Source: Candidatus Hadarchaeales archaeon
Lineage (GTDB): Archaea; Hadarchaeota; Hadarchaeia; Hadarchaeales; WYZ-LMO6
Length of the DNA stretch: 64,000 nucleotides
NCBI GenBank assembly: GCA_038736355.1
Contig: JAVYML010000003.1
Coordinates: 302,397-366,396 of the forward strand
Direction: 5' to 3'
The position numbers were made by a program, and so were the translations under genes. The notes beneath the pieces were generated by a model that was not told the origin of the DNA, made no database searches, and was given only the letters and a program-made list of their open reading frames with translations. Below are positions 26,521 to 34,867 of the stretch, piece after piece (the stretch's first letter is position 1; each line of letters begins with the position of its first letter).

Positions 26521-27591
26521 ATGGAAGCGAAGCCCAAGGTCTTCGGCCATCTCCTCAAGGAGGTGGTGAGGGCAGGGTTTTGTGCCGGATGTGCAGCTTG
26601 TGTGGTTTCCTGTGAGCCGGGCGTGCTGGGTTTCGAAAGGGAACCCAAGATTTTAGGGAAGTGCACTTCCTGTGGTCTTTGCTACTCCGTTTGTCCCCAA
26701 ACCCCCACCTCCAAATCCCTGTTCGAGCCCTTAACCGGAGCCCAATGCGATCCTTCCGTGGGCAGCTTCAAGGAAGCCCTTTCCGTACGCTCGACCGATG
26801 AGGAGGTTCTGAAGAGATGTCAGGATGGGGGGGCGGTTTCCTCCCTCCTCCTCTCCCTGCTCGAGGGAGGCCACATCGATGGAGCCCTGCTGATGGGAGT
26901 GGGCAAGGAACCCTGGAAACCCGAAGCCAGACTGGCAAAAACGAGGGAAGAAATCCTGGAAGCGGCCGGCACGAAGTATACGCGCGGTCCCCTCTTCCTT
27001 CCCTTAAAGAATGCCGACGGCTTCCAGCGCCTGACCGTGGTGGGCGTACCCTGCCAGGTGAAAGCGGTCAGGAAAATACAGAGGGGGGAACTTCCCTACC
27101 CAAAGCTGGGGGAAAAGATCTGGTTGGTGATCGGTCTCTTCTGTATGGAATCCTTCGACCATTCGAAACTGGGTGAGTTCCTGAAGGAGAGGATGGGGGT
27201 AAGTTTCGAGGAGGTGGCGAAGTTCGACATAAAGAAGGGCAAGTTCATCTGCAGGCTGAAAAACGGCGAAAGCAGGGAAATTGAAGTGAAGGCCCTTCAC
27301 GATTGCGTCAATCCTTCCTGCTTCCTTTGCACCGACTTCACTTCCGAGCTGGCCGACCTCTCGGTGGGTGCGGTGGGTTCACCCTTGGGCAGGTCCACCG
27401 TTCTCGTCAGGACCCAGCGGGGTGAAGAAGCCTTGGAAATCCTGCGCCGCTCCGGAAAGGCCGAAATCAAGCCCCTAGCCGACTTCAAGCCCGGAATAGA
27501 GGGAGTGAAGAAGGTGGCTGGGGTGAAGAGGACGAGTGCGGAAAAGGAAAGGGAAAAAAGGAAGGAAGAGGGCAAGTCTCCTTCTCCCTAA
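26521..27591 (+). CDS. FrhB-like coenzyme F420 oxidoreductase beta subunit
   Basis: A 356-residue protein of the FrhB/FpoF family. An N-terminal pair of ferredoxin motifs (CAGCAACVVSC and CTSCGLCYSVC) precedes the FrhB N- and C-terminal domains (RCQDGGAVSSLLL, VVGVPCQVKAVRKI, NPSCFLCTDFTSELADLSVG). FrhB proteins bind FAD and an Fe-S cluster and exchange electrons with F420. There is no adjacent hydrogenase, so it may couple F420 to ferredoxin or another acceptor such as the metVF system. The C-terminus is a charged Lys/Glu tail. Start ATG has a GGGTGA site. Confidence 0.88.
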   Translation: MEAKPKVFGHLLKEVVRAGFCAGCAACVVSCEPGVLGFEREPKILGKCTSCGLCYSVCPQTPTSKSLFEPLTGAQCDPSVGSFKEALSVRSTDEEVLKRCQDGGAVSSLLLSLLEGGHIDGALLMGVGKEPWKPEARLAKTREEILEAAGTKYTRGPLFLPLKNADGFQRLTVVGVPCQVKAVRKIQRGELPYPKLGEKIWLVIGLFCMESFDHSKLGEFLKERMGVSFEEVAKFDIKKGKFICRLKNGESREIEVKALHDCVNPSCFLCTDFTSELADLSVGAVGSPLGRSTVLVRTQRGEEALEILRRSGKAEIKPLADFKPGIEGVKKVAGVKRTSAEKEREKRKEEGKSPSP

Positions 27592-27596
27592 ACAAG

Positions 27597-27606
27597 CTTT
27601 TTTGAT
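27597..27606 (+). terminator. Poly-T terminator after the FrhB-like gene
   Basis: A run of six T in AAGCTTTTTTG lies a few bases after the stop at 27591 and before the next gene, fitting an archaeal U-tract terminator. Confidence 0.4.
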
Positions 27607-27630
27607 TGACCGAGAAAAGTTTCGGGAAAC

Positions 27631-27942
27631 ATGGTAGTGGCCGAGATTTCCGTCCTTCCCTTGGGAACGGGGAGTCCCTCCCTCAGTGATTACGTGGCCA
27701 AAGCCGTGGAAGTGCTGAGGAAGAGGGGGCTCAAATATCAAGTAACGGCCATGGGCACCCTCGTGGAGGGAGAACTGGGTGAAATCCTAGAAGCCGTGAG
27801 GGAAATGCACGAGGCGGTGCTGGAAGCCGGGGCCCAGAGGGTGATCACCACCCTCAAGGTGGATGAGAGGAGGGACAAACCCCTCTCCCTCGAGGGCAAG
27901 GTGGAGGCCGTCAGGAAGAGGCTGGAGGAAGGTAGGACATGA
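27631..27942 (+). CDS. MTH1187-family thiamine-binding protein
   Basis: A 103-residue ferredoxin-fold protein of the MTH1187/YkoF family, which in crystal structures binds thiamine or related small molecules. VAEISVLPLGTGSPSLSDYVAKAV and the VTAMGTLVEGE segment are typical. It overlaps the DUF89 gene by 4 bases. Role in vivo not established. Confidence 0.85.
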   Translation: MVVAEISVLPLGTGSPSLSDYVAKAVEVLRKRGLKYQVTAMGTLVEGELGEILEAVREMHEAVLEAGAQRVITTLKVDERRDKPLSLEGKVEAVRKRLEEGRT

Positions 27943-28778
27943 AGATGGATTTGGAGTGTTTTCCCTGCCTCTTGAGGCAGGCAGTGGAAGCCGCCTGCCT
28001 AGCCACGGAAGAGGAAGGGAAGAGGAGAGAAGTGGTGAGGGAAGTCCTCAGGATTTTGAGGGAAGTATCTCCCGAGAGCTCTCCACCACAGGTCTGTTTG
28101 AAGGTGCACGAGGAAGTGAAGAGGATCACGGGTAACGCCGATCCCTACAGGGAGGTGAAGAGGAACTTCAACCTTCTCGCCAAGGAGATGTATCCGGAGC
28201 TCAGGAGGATGGTGGAAAACTCCCAAGACGGTTTCCTAACTGCCGTAAAGCTAGCCATAGCGGGAAACGTGATAGATGTGGGTCCAGGTATGGTTTTCGA
28301 TCTCAGGAGGGTGGTCTCGGAGGTGATGGCCAAGGATTTCAAGACAAATCATGTGGAGTTCCTCAGGGAAGAGCTGAAGAAGAGCAAAACCGTGCTCTAT
28401 CTTGCCGACAATGCGGGGGAGGTCCTCTTCGACAGGCTTCTGATAGAAACCCTCCAAAACAAGCATGTGATTTATGTGGTGAAAAAGGATCCCCTTCTCA
28501 ACGATGCCTCCAGGGAAGATGCGGAGTTTGCGGGCATCCAAGAACTGGCGGAAATCTTGGAAATAGAACTCGATCCCGAAACCATCTACACCCCTTCTCA
28601 GGCAGAGTTCCTGAAGAAGGCGGAAGTGGTGGTGAGCAAGGGCCAGGGAAATTACGAGACCCTGGAAGGAACGGGAGCCAACCTCTTCTACCTCCTCATG
28701 ATAAAGTGCCCCGTAGTAGCCAAGAGACTCGGGGGAAAGGTGGGAGACCTGGTGGTAAAGGGTGAGAGATTTGGGTGA
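27939..28778 (+). CDS. DUF89/ARMT1-like metal-dependent phosphatase
   Basis: A 279-residue DUF89 protein. The N-terminal CFPCLLRQA motif is typical of the archaeal subfamily. The catalytic core carries the DNAGE motif in LADNAGEVLFDRLL and the VSKGQGNYETLEG metal-site region. DUF89 enzymes remove damaged or overflow sugar phosphates. It sits beside the NAD(P)HX-repair fusion gene and overlaps its start, which supports a shared metabolite-repair theme. Confidence 0.85.
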   Translation: MKMDLECFPCLLRQAVEAACLATEEEGKRREVVREVLRILREVSPESSPPQVCLKVHEEVKRITGNADPYREVKRNFNLLAKEMYPELRRMVENSQDGFLTAVKLAIAGNVIDVGPGMVFDLRRVVSEVMAKDFKTNHVEFLREELKKSKTVLYLADNAGEVLFDRLLIETLQNKHVIYVVKKDPLLNDASREDAEFAGIQELAEILEIELDPETIYTPSQAEFLKKAEVVVSKGQGNYETLEGTGANLFYLLMIKCPVVAKRLGGKVGDLVVKGERFG

Positions 28779-29844
28779 AATCGATTCCGAGGAAATGGGG
28801 AGGTTGGATGAGGAGACGGAAAAGTTTGGAGTTCCCAGGCTTCTCCTGATGGAAAATGCGGGAAGCTCGGTAGCCAAGTTCATCCTCAGAACCTTTGGAA
28901 AGAGAAGGGTGCTCATCTTCTGCGGAACAGGAAACAATGGGGGAGATGGTTTGGTGGCGGCCAGGCATCTAGCCTCCTATGGTGTGAAGGTGGGAGTGGT
29001 GATGGTGGGGGATCCTTCCAAGATCAGGACCCCAGAGGCCCGTCTGAATTGGGAAGTGGTGAGGAAGATGGAAAGCGTGGAGAAGATCCTCCTGGAGGAG
29101 CTGGAGAAGAGGGAGGGAAAGGGGTGGGAAGTGATAGTGGATGCCATGCTCGGAACGGGAGTGAGGGGAAGCCTGAGGGAACCCTACCTTTCGGCCGTAA
29201 GATGGATCAATCGGTCCGGTCTTCCGGTGGTGGCCGTGGATACTCCCACAGGCCTCGACCCTTCCACGGGAGAGATATGCGGGGAGGCCGTAAAGGCCAC
29301 CTTCACCCTGACCTTCCACAGGATGAAGAAGGGACTCCCCAAGGCCCCCCATTACACGGGTAACCTCTTGGTGGAGGGAATAGGTATCCCTCCTGAAGCG
29401 GAAAAAATGGCGCTGGGCTCCCTCCCCCCTCCTCCCTCCCCAGAACCCGCCTGCCTGGTGAGTGCCTGTTTGCTTGGTGTGAGATGCAGGTGGGACGGGA
29501 AGGAAAAGGAGGAGCCAAAGGTGAGGGGACTGGTGGGAAGAAGGATGATGGTTCCCATCTGTCCGGAGGTGCTGGGAGGATTGGGTATTCCCAGAGAACC
29601 CATGAAGTTGACCGGGAAGGGTGAAGAGGTGTGGGAGGGAAAGGCCAAGGTCCTGACGGAGGGGGGAAGGGATGTGACGGAGGAAATGAAGAGGGGGGCA
29701 AAGGAAGTTCTGAAGGTAGCCGAGATCCTGGGGATAAGGGAGGCACTGCTGAAGGAAAGGAGTCCCTCCTGCGGTAGGGAGGGTGTGACGGCCACCCTCC
29801 TCCGGAGGGAAGGTTTCCTCCTGAGGTGGGAGGATGAACTTTGA
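28762..29844 (+). CDS. NAD(P)HX epimerase (YjeF-N) fused to DUF523
   Basis: A 360-residue two-domain protein with a GTG start at 28762, overlapping DUF89 by 17 bases. Residues 1-215 are a YjeF-N/NnrE epimerase domain (FCGTGNNGGDGLVAARHL, DAMLGTGVRG, VVAVDTPTGLDPSTG). A Pro-rich hinge (220-229) leads to a DUF523 domain from about 230, with SACLLGVRCRWDG, VPICPEVLGGLG and SPSCG, containing C236, C242, C267 and C337. NnrE is normally fused to the NnrD dehydratase, which is absent here. DUF523 enzymes include a thiouracil desulfurase with a [4Fe-4S] cluster. Confidence 0.87.
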   Translation: MRDLGEIDSEEMGRLDEETEKFGVPRLLLMENAGSSVAKFILRTFGKRRVLIFCGTGNNGGDGLVAARHLASYGVKVGVVMVGDPSKIRTPEARLNWEVVRKMESVEKILLEELEKREGKGWEVIVDAMLGTGVRGSLREPYLSAVRWINRSGLPVVAVDTPTGLDPSTGEICGEAVKATFTLTFHRMKKGLPKAPHYTGNLLVEGIGIPPEAEKMALGSLPPPPSPEPACLVSACLLGVRCRWDGKEKEEPKVRGLVGRRMMVPICPEVLGGLGIPREPMKLTGKGEEVWEGKAKVLTEGGRDVTEEMKRGAKEVLKVAEILGIREALLKERSPSCGREGVTATLLRREGFLLRWEDEL

Positions 29845-31168
29845 CATCGTCGTGGTGGGTGGAAGCTCCAGCGGGATAGCCGCTGCCCTCACCGCCGCCC
29901 GCAGACATCCGGATAAAAACATTGCCGTCGTGAGGAGGGAGGAAAAGGCTCTTGTTCCCTGTTCCCTCCCCTATCTCTTCCACACCCTTGACTCCCCCCT
30001 CAAGGCCCTCATCTCCGATGAGGTCCTCTCGAAGGTTGGGGTGGAGCTCCTGATCGCCGAGGTCACTTCCCTGAAGAGGGAGGAACAAAAACTCCTAACC
30101 TCGGAGGGGGAAGTGAGGTACCAGCGCCTCATTTTGGCCACGGGTTCCCTTCCCCTCCCTCCCCCCTTCCCCGGAGGGGAGAAGGAAAGGGTCTTCGTGA
30201 TGAGGAAGGAACTGGAATACGTGGAGAAGATGAGGGCCTCCCTCCGGAAGGCGGGGGAAGTGGTAATCGTGGGGGGAGGCTTCGTGGGAGTGGAGCTGGC
30301 GGAAGAATTGGCCAAAGCTGGGAAAAAAGTGAAAGTGGTGGAGCTCCTGCCCCGCTGTCTTTCCTCGGGCTTCGATGAAGAGGTGAGCATGGAAGTGGAG
30401 AGGGTCTTGAGGGAAAGGGGGGTAGAGATCCTCACGGGAAAAAGGGTGAAAGAGGTGATGGGAAAGGAAGAGGCCGAAGGAGTAAGGCTGGAGAGCGGGG
30501 AGGAACTATCCGCCGACATGGTGGTGGTTTCCACCGGTCTCTCCCCTGAAGTAAAACTGGCGAGGGAAGGTGGATTGGTCCTCGGCCCCACGGGTGGAAT
30601 CGCGGTGGACGAATACCAACGTACCTCCGATCCCCACATCCTCGCCTGTGGGGACTGCGCGGAGAAGAGGTCTTTTTTTACCGGTAAACCCGTTAAACTC
30701 ATGCTCGCCTCCATCGGGGCCTTGGAGGGGAGAATTGCCGGCTCCAACCCCTTCCATAACCGAAGGAAAAATCCTGGGGTGATAGGAACTTTCCTGACCA
30801 CGGTGGGTGAAACCGTCTTTGCCTCCACGGGTTTGACGGAAGAAATGGCAAAAAGGGAGGGCTTCCGTGTCCTGGTGGGAAGGGCCTCTTCCTCCACCAG
30901 ACATCCCAAACATCTTCCCGGGGCCTCCACCCTGAAGGTCAAGCTAGTGTGCGAAGAAGGAACAGGTCTGCTCCTCGGAGGACAGGTGGTGGGGGGGAGG
31001 GAAACGGCGGAACTCATCAACCTCCTCGGCGCCTACCTTCTCCAAAGGGCCAAGGTGGAAGATCTCTCCCTCCTCCAGCACGGCACCCATCCCCTCCTCA
31101 CCCCCTCTCCCGTAGCCCATTCCCTCCACCAGGCCGCGGAAGAGGTGATGGATAGAATGCATTTTTAG
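29834..31168 (+). CDS. CoA-disulfide reductase / NADH oxidase-like flavoprotein
   Basis: A 444-residue pyridine-nucleotide-disulfide oxidoreductase. FAD-binding motif VVVGGSSSGIAAAL lies at the N-terminus, the catalytic cysteine is in VPCSLPYL (CoADR/Nox type), the NAD-binding GGGFVGVELAEEL is near residue 150, the second FAD motif is ILACGDCAEKR, and a C-terminal dimerisation domain follows. Such enzymes act as CoA-disulfide, polysulfide or oxygen reductases; sequence alone does not decide. It overlaps the preceding gene by 11 bases. Confidence 0.87.
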   Translation: MNFDIVVVGGSSSGIAAALTAARRHPDKNIAVVRREEKALVPCSLPYLFHTLDSPLKALISDEVLSKVGVELLIAEVTSLKREEQKLLTSEGEVRYQRLILATGSLPLPPPFPGGEKERVFVMRKELEYVEKMRASLRKAGEVVIVGGGFVGVELAEELAKAGKKVKVVELLPRCLSSGFDEEVSMEVERVLRERGVEILTGKRVKEVMGKEEAEGVRLESGEELSADMVVVSTGLSPEVKLAREGGLVLGPTGGIAVDEYQRTSDPHILACGDCAEKRSFFTGKPVKLMLASIGALEGRIAGSNPFHNRRKNPGVIGTFLTTVGETVFASTGLTEEMAKREGFRVLVGRASSSTRHPKHLPGASTLKVKLVCEEGTGLLLGGQVVGGRETAELINLLGAYLLQRAKVEDLSLLQHGTHPLLTPSPVAHSLHQAAEEVMDRMHF

Positions 31169-31191
31169 AAGGGGAGGAAGAGTTCTACTCG

Positions 31192-31923
31192 ATGGAACCC
31201 ATCTTGGAAGTTAGGGGACTCAGGGCGGTAGTGGATGGAAGGGCGGTACTCAGGGGAGTGGATTTAACCATACCGAAGGGGGAAATCCATGCCCTGCTCG
31301 GACCCAACGCTTCGGGTAAGTCCTCCTTGGCCCAAATCCTGCTTGGCATGCCCACTTTCCAGGTGGTTTCTGGAACGATAAGGTTCAAGGGAAGGGAAGT
31401 GACCCATGAGCCCATGGAAGAAAGGGTGAAGATGGGGATGGCCCTGATGTTCCAGAATCCACCCGTGGTGAGGGGGGTGAAACTCGGAGACATCCTTAGG
31501 ATCCTGAGCAAAAAAACGGGAAACACCCACATAGCTAGGCTCGCCTCCCAGCTGCAGGTTGGGGAGGAACTCCTCCATCGAGACCTCAACTACGGCTTCT
31601 CCGGTGGGGAAAGGAAAAAGGCTGAGGCCCTCCAGGTGCTGGCCATGAACCCGGATTTCCTCATCCTCGACGAACCGGATTCGGGGGTGGATGTGGAGAA
31701 CCTGGAGCTCATGGGAAGGGAACTCTCCAAGGCCCTGGAGGGAAAGTCCGCCCTCGTGATCACCCATACCAGCTATATCTTGAAGTACCTCAAACCAACG
31801 CAGGCCCACGTGATGATAGAGGGAAGGATTGCCTGCCACGGAGATCCAGAAAAAATCCTGGAAACCATCCAAAGCAAGGGATACGAGTGGTGTAAGAGAT
31901 GTCCGTCCGCGATGAGGAGCTGA
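31192..31923 (+). CDS. sufC: Fe-S cluster assembly ATPase SufC
   Basis: A 243-residue ABC ATPase: Walker A GPNASGKSSL, Q-loop MFQNPPVVRG, signature FSGGERKKAE, Walker B FLILDEPDSGVDV and the H-loop VITHTS are all present. It powers the SufB scaffold. It overlaps sufB by 25 bases. This two-gene SufC-SufB set is the usual minimal archaeal Suf system. Confidence 0.95.
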   Translation: MEPILEVRGLRAVVDGRAVLRGVDLTIPKGEIHALLGPNASGKSSLAQILLGMPTFQVVSGTIRFKGREVTHEPMEERVKMGMALMFQNPPVVRGVKLGDILRILSKKTGNTHIARLASQLQVGEELLHRDLNYGFSGGERKKAEALQVLAMNPDFLILDEPDSGVDVENLELMGRELSKALEGKSALVITHTSYILKYLKPTQAHVMIEGRIACHGDPEKILETIQSKGYEWCKRCPSAMRS

Positions 31924-33095
31924 GGGAAGCCCTCAGGAAACCTTCCCCTTACGGACCCGATTTGGATCTCTCCTCTTATCTCGTGGAAGCTGGAGAACCG
32001 GAAAAACCGGGGGAAGAGGTTTCTTCCGTGGGGGTAGACCCCAGGGGGGAAGGGAGGGCGGGAAGTTTCATACAGGTGGATCACTCCACCCTCTACGCCC
32101 AGATCCACAGGATGTACGAGGATAGCTTGGAGATTCTGAGCTTCGAGGAAGCCCTGAGGAGGCACGACTGGCTCCAAGAGTACGTGTGGAAGGCCGTGAG
32201 CCCCACGGCGGACAAGTACACCGCCTTCACCGCCTTGAAGGGAAAGGGGGGATACTTCATACGGGTGCTGGAGGGAAAAGAGGTGGTGCTACCCCTTCAG
32301 GCCTGTCTTTACCTCCGCACCAAGAACCTGCTACAGGCCGTCCACAACATCATCCTCATGGAAAGGGACTCCTCCGCCCAGCTCCTCACGGGCTGCCTCA
32401 CCCATCCTCAGGTCGAGAGGGGCTTTCACATAGGAGTCTCCGAGTTCTACTTGAAAAGGGGATCCAAGCTCACCTTTACCATGGTCCACAACTGGGGACC
32501 AAAAGTAGATGTGAGACCAAGGACGGGGGTGATAATGGAGGATGAGAGTACCTTCGTGAGCAACTACATTTGCCTCACTCCCGTAGCCTCCCTTCAGGCC
32601 TTCCCCAGGGTGAGGATGATGGGAAAAAAAGCCTCCGCCTCCCTCAACTCCATCGTTTACGGAAGGGGAACTTCCCTGTACGACTTGGGTGGATGGATAG
32701 AGATGATAGGGTCTTCCAACAAAGGAGAAATTCTGGGAAGAACGGTCACGGCAGAGGAGGCCAAGGTGGTGATGAGGGCCAGGCTCACCAGCTTGGGAGG
32801 AGACAATGTGGGGCATGTAGAGTGCAACGGACTCATGCTTTCACCCCAGTCGGAGATCTCCGCCACTCCGGAGCTCGTCTCCAAGAGTTCCACTTCCACC
32901 CTCACCCACGAAGCCGCGGTGGGAAAGCTCAACGAAGAACAGGTGCTCTACCTCATGTCGAGGGGGCTGGAAAGGAAGGAAGCGGAGGATCTCCTCATCA
33001 GGGGCTTTCTGGACGTGAGGATCCTTAAGCTTCCCGAGTTCCTCCAGCAACAGGTGGAACGCATCGTCCAGCTGGCCATGGGAAGGGGGCTGTAG
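31899..33095 (+). CDS. sufB: Fe-S cluster scaffold SufB/SufD family protein
   Basis: A 398-residue SufB/D protein. The beta-helix core includes TMVHNWGPKVDVRPRTG and SFVSNYICLTP-like strands, and the C-terminal LTHEAAVGKLNEEQVLYLMSRGL with RGFLD helix is the SufC-binding end. A glutamate in THEAAVGKLNEEQ corresponds to the family's conserved C-terminal signature. No separate SufD or cysteine desulfurase is seen in the window. Confidence 0.93.
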   Translation: MSVRDEELREALRKPSPYGPDLDLSSYLVEAGEPEKPGEEVSSVGVDPRGEGRAGSFIQVDHSTLYAQIHRMYEDSLEILSFEEALRRHDWLQEYVWKAVSPTADKYTAFTALKGKGGYFIRVLEGKEVVLPLQACLYLRTKNLLQAVHNIILMERDSSAQLLTGCLTHPQVERGFHIGVSEFYLKRGSKLTFTMVHNWGPKVDVRPRTGVIMEDESTFVSNYICLTPVASLQAFPRVRMMGKKASASLNSIVYGRGTSLYDLGGWIEMIGSSNKGEILGRTVTAEEAKVVMRARLTSLGGDNVGHVECNGLMLSPQSEISATPELVSKSSTSTLTHEAAVGKLNEEQVLYLMSRGLERKEAEDLLIRGFLDVRILKLPEFLQQQVERIVQLAMGRGL

Positions 33096-33098
33096 CCC

Positions 33099-33299
33099 AT
33101 GAAGGTAAGGGTCAGGTTCGAGGGAAGGGAGAGGGAGATGGAGGTAAAAGAAGGAACAACCGTGGAGGAGCTTCTGGAGAGGTTGGGATACGACAGGGAG
33201 AGCGTGCTGGTCAGGAAAGGGAAAAAGCTGGTCGTGGAGGAGGAGGAGCTTTCCGAAGGGGATGAGCTGGAAATCATCAGGGTGGTCACGGGGGGCTGA
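33099..33299 (+). CDS. MoaD/ThiS-like ubiquitin-fold sulfur carrier
   Basis: A 66-residue beta-grasp protein ending in the Gly-Gly tail (VVTGG) needed for adenylation and thiocarboxylate formation. It starts 3 bases after sufB and its stop overlaps the likely start of the tRNA thiolase. It is therefore probably the sulfur donor (SAMP2/TtuB-like) for tRNA 2-thiouridine. A molybdopterin role is possible, but that is less consistent with the neighbour. Confidence 0.88.
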   Translation: MKVRVRFEGREREMEVKEGTTVEELLERLGYDRESVLVRKGKKLVVEEEELSEGDELEIIRVVTGG

Positions 33300-34225
33300 G
33301 GACGCCACGCTGCACCCTCTGCGGACGCTCTGCCGTTTATCACAGGAGGTACGCGGGGGTTTTCCTCTGTGACAGGTGCTTCGTGAGGAGCGTGGAGGGG
33401 AGGTTCAGGAGGGCGGTTTACGAGGGGAGGATGGCCCTTCCCGGGGAAAGAATAGGAGTGGCCGTTTCAGGAGGAAAAGACAGTGTCTCCCTCCTCTATC
33501 TCATGACCGAGCTGGGGAGGATGAAGAAGTTCAGGGTGGTGGCACTCTCGGTGGATGAGGGGATAGGAGGATACAGGGAAGAATCCCTTCTCTGCGCGAG
33601 GGAGGCTTCCTCTTCCCTGGGGGTGGAGCACAGGATCCTGAGCTTCAGGGAGAGCTTCGGGGCCACGCTGGACGAAATGGTGGAACTGGCTGAGGAAAGG
33701 AAAACTGGACTCGACCCCTGCACTTACTGCGGGGTGATGAGGAGATACCTGCTGAACAAGATGGCCAGGGAAGCCGGGGTGACGAGGGTGGCCACGGGAC
33801 ACAACCTCGACGATGAAGTGCAGACCATCCTCCTCAACTACCTCAGGGGTGACCTCTCCAGGCTCCTCAGGTTGGGGCCAGCCTATTCCTCTAGGGAGGG
33901 TTTTGTTCCAAGGGTTAAGCCGCTGAGGGAGATTCCGGAAAGGGAGGTGGCCGCGTATGCCCTCCTTCGTGGACTCAAAGTCCATCTGGGACAATGCCCC
34001 TACGCGAGGGGAATCCACGCGGAGGTGAGGGATTTCCTGAACAGGCTCGAGAGCAGGCACCCGAACTGCAAGTTCGGGATTCTCAGGACCTTCGAGAAGT
34101 TGAAGGCAAGCATGATCGGGGATAAACCGGAAGTGGAACTGGGGGAATGCGAGGTGTGTGGGGAACCCACGCCAGCGAAGGTATGTAGGACCTGCGAGTT
34201 GCTGAGGGGACTGGGACTGAGATGA
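33296..34225 (+). CDS. tRNA 2-thiolation protein of the NcsA/TtuA family (TIGR00269)
   Basis: A PP-loop ATPase (AVSGGKDSVSLLYL) with zinc fingers at both ends: N-terminal CTLCGRSAVYH... LCDRC and C-terminal CEVCG...CRTC. Catalytic cysteines lie in DPCTYCGVMRR. It activates U34/U54 of tRNA for sulfur transfer from the ubiquitin-like partner. The first ATG/GTG/TTG codon is GTG at 33383, but that would cut off the N-terminal finger. The frame is open back to a stop at 33263-33265 with no canonical start. CTG at 33296, overlapping the carrier's TGA as CTGA, is the best candidate, giving about 309 residues. Confidence 0.82.
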   Translation: MRTPRCTLCGRSAVYHRRYAGVFLCDRCFVRSVEGRFRRAVYEGRMALPGERIGVAVSGGKDSVSLLYLMTELGRMKKFRVVALSVDEGIGGYREESLLCAREASSSLGVEHRILSFRESFGATLDEMVELAEERKTGLDPCTYCGVMRRYLLNKMAREAGVTRVATGHNLDDEVQTILLNYLRGDLSRLLRLGPAYSSREGFVPRVKPLREIPEREVAAYALLRGLKVHLGQCPYARGIHAEVRDFLNRLESRHPNCKFGILRTFEKLKASMIGDKPEVELGECEVCGEPTPAKVCRTCELLRGLGLR

Positions 34226-34267
34226 TGAGACTGAATGAGTTAAAAATGGGATGGGAGAGGAGGAAGG

Positions 34268-34867
34268 ATGTTTGCCCAGGAAAGATGGAGCTGGGAAAAC
34301 TGTAAGGAAGAGCTGAGGAGATTGAAGGGGAGAATGGGCTTCGGGGAAGAGATAAGGTTCCTAGGACTTCGCCTCTCCCTTGAGGACGGAACCATCTACG
34401 ACGAGCTCAGGGGCCGTCCCTATCCCAGGGGACAGTTGAGGTGGGAGAGGATCTACTGCTTTCTAACCTACTACAGCAAGGCCGAACCCGTACCTGAAAC
34501 CTCCAAACTCATCACCTCCAAGCAGCTGAAGGGGGGAGAGTATTGTCCGGACATGACCATCGAACGCTGCAAATCCCTCCTCTTGGAGAGGTTCGGCTCA
34601 AGGGGGGAAGAACTGGTGAAGGCGGCAAAAATCTTGGGTGGATCGGAAGTAAAGGTGGGATACGGGGATTATGCGGTGAGGATCAGATCCCTTCCCCTCG
34701 TTCCCGTCACCATCGTGCTCACGCTGGGAGATGAAGAGTTTCCCGCCTCGGTGGAGATCCTCTTCGACGAATCCGTCTCCAGCTATCTGGGGGCGGAGCA
34801 GGTCGGGATGCTCGCGGGAATTACCGTCGAGAGGTTGAGAGATGCGGGCGAACTCTTGAATCTTTAG
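34268..34867 (+). CDS. DUF3786 domain protein
   Basis: A 199-residue protein resembling DUF3786: the DGTIYDELRGRPYPRGQLRWERI segment (begins near residue 39), SLPLVPVTIVLTLGDEEFPA and EILFDESVSSYLGAEQ are characteristic. The family is common in anaerobes with corrinoid metabolism, but its function is not known. The start has a purine-rich GGAGAGGAGGAAGG site and a TTAAAAA TATA-like run 27-30 bases upstream. Convergent with rnhB, overlapping by 4 bases. Confidence 0.75.
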   Translation: MFAQERWSWENCKEELRRLKGRMGFGEEIRFLGLRLSLEDGTIYDELRGRPYPRGQLRWERIYCFLTYYSKAEPVPETSKLITSKQLKGGEYCPDMTIERCKSLLLERFGSRGEELVKAAKILGGSEVKVGYGDYAVRIRSLPLVPVTIVLTLGDEEFPASVEILFDESVSSYLGAEQVGMLAGITVERLRDAGELLNL

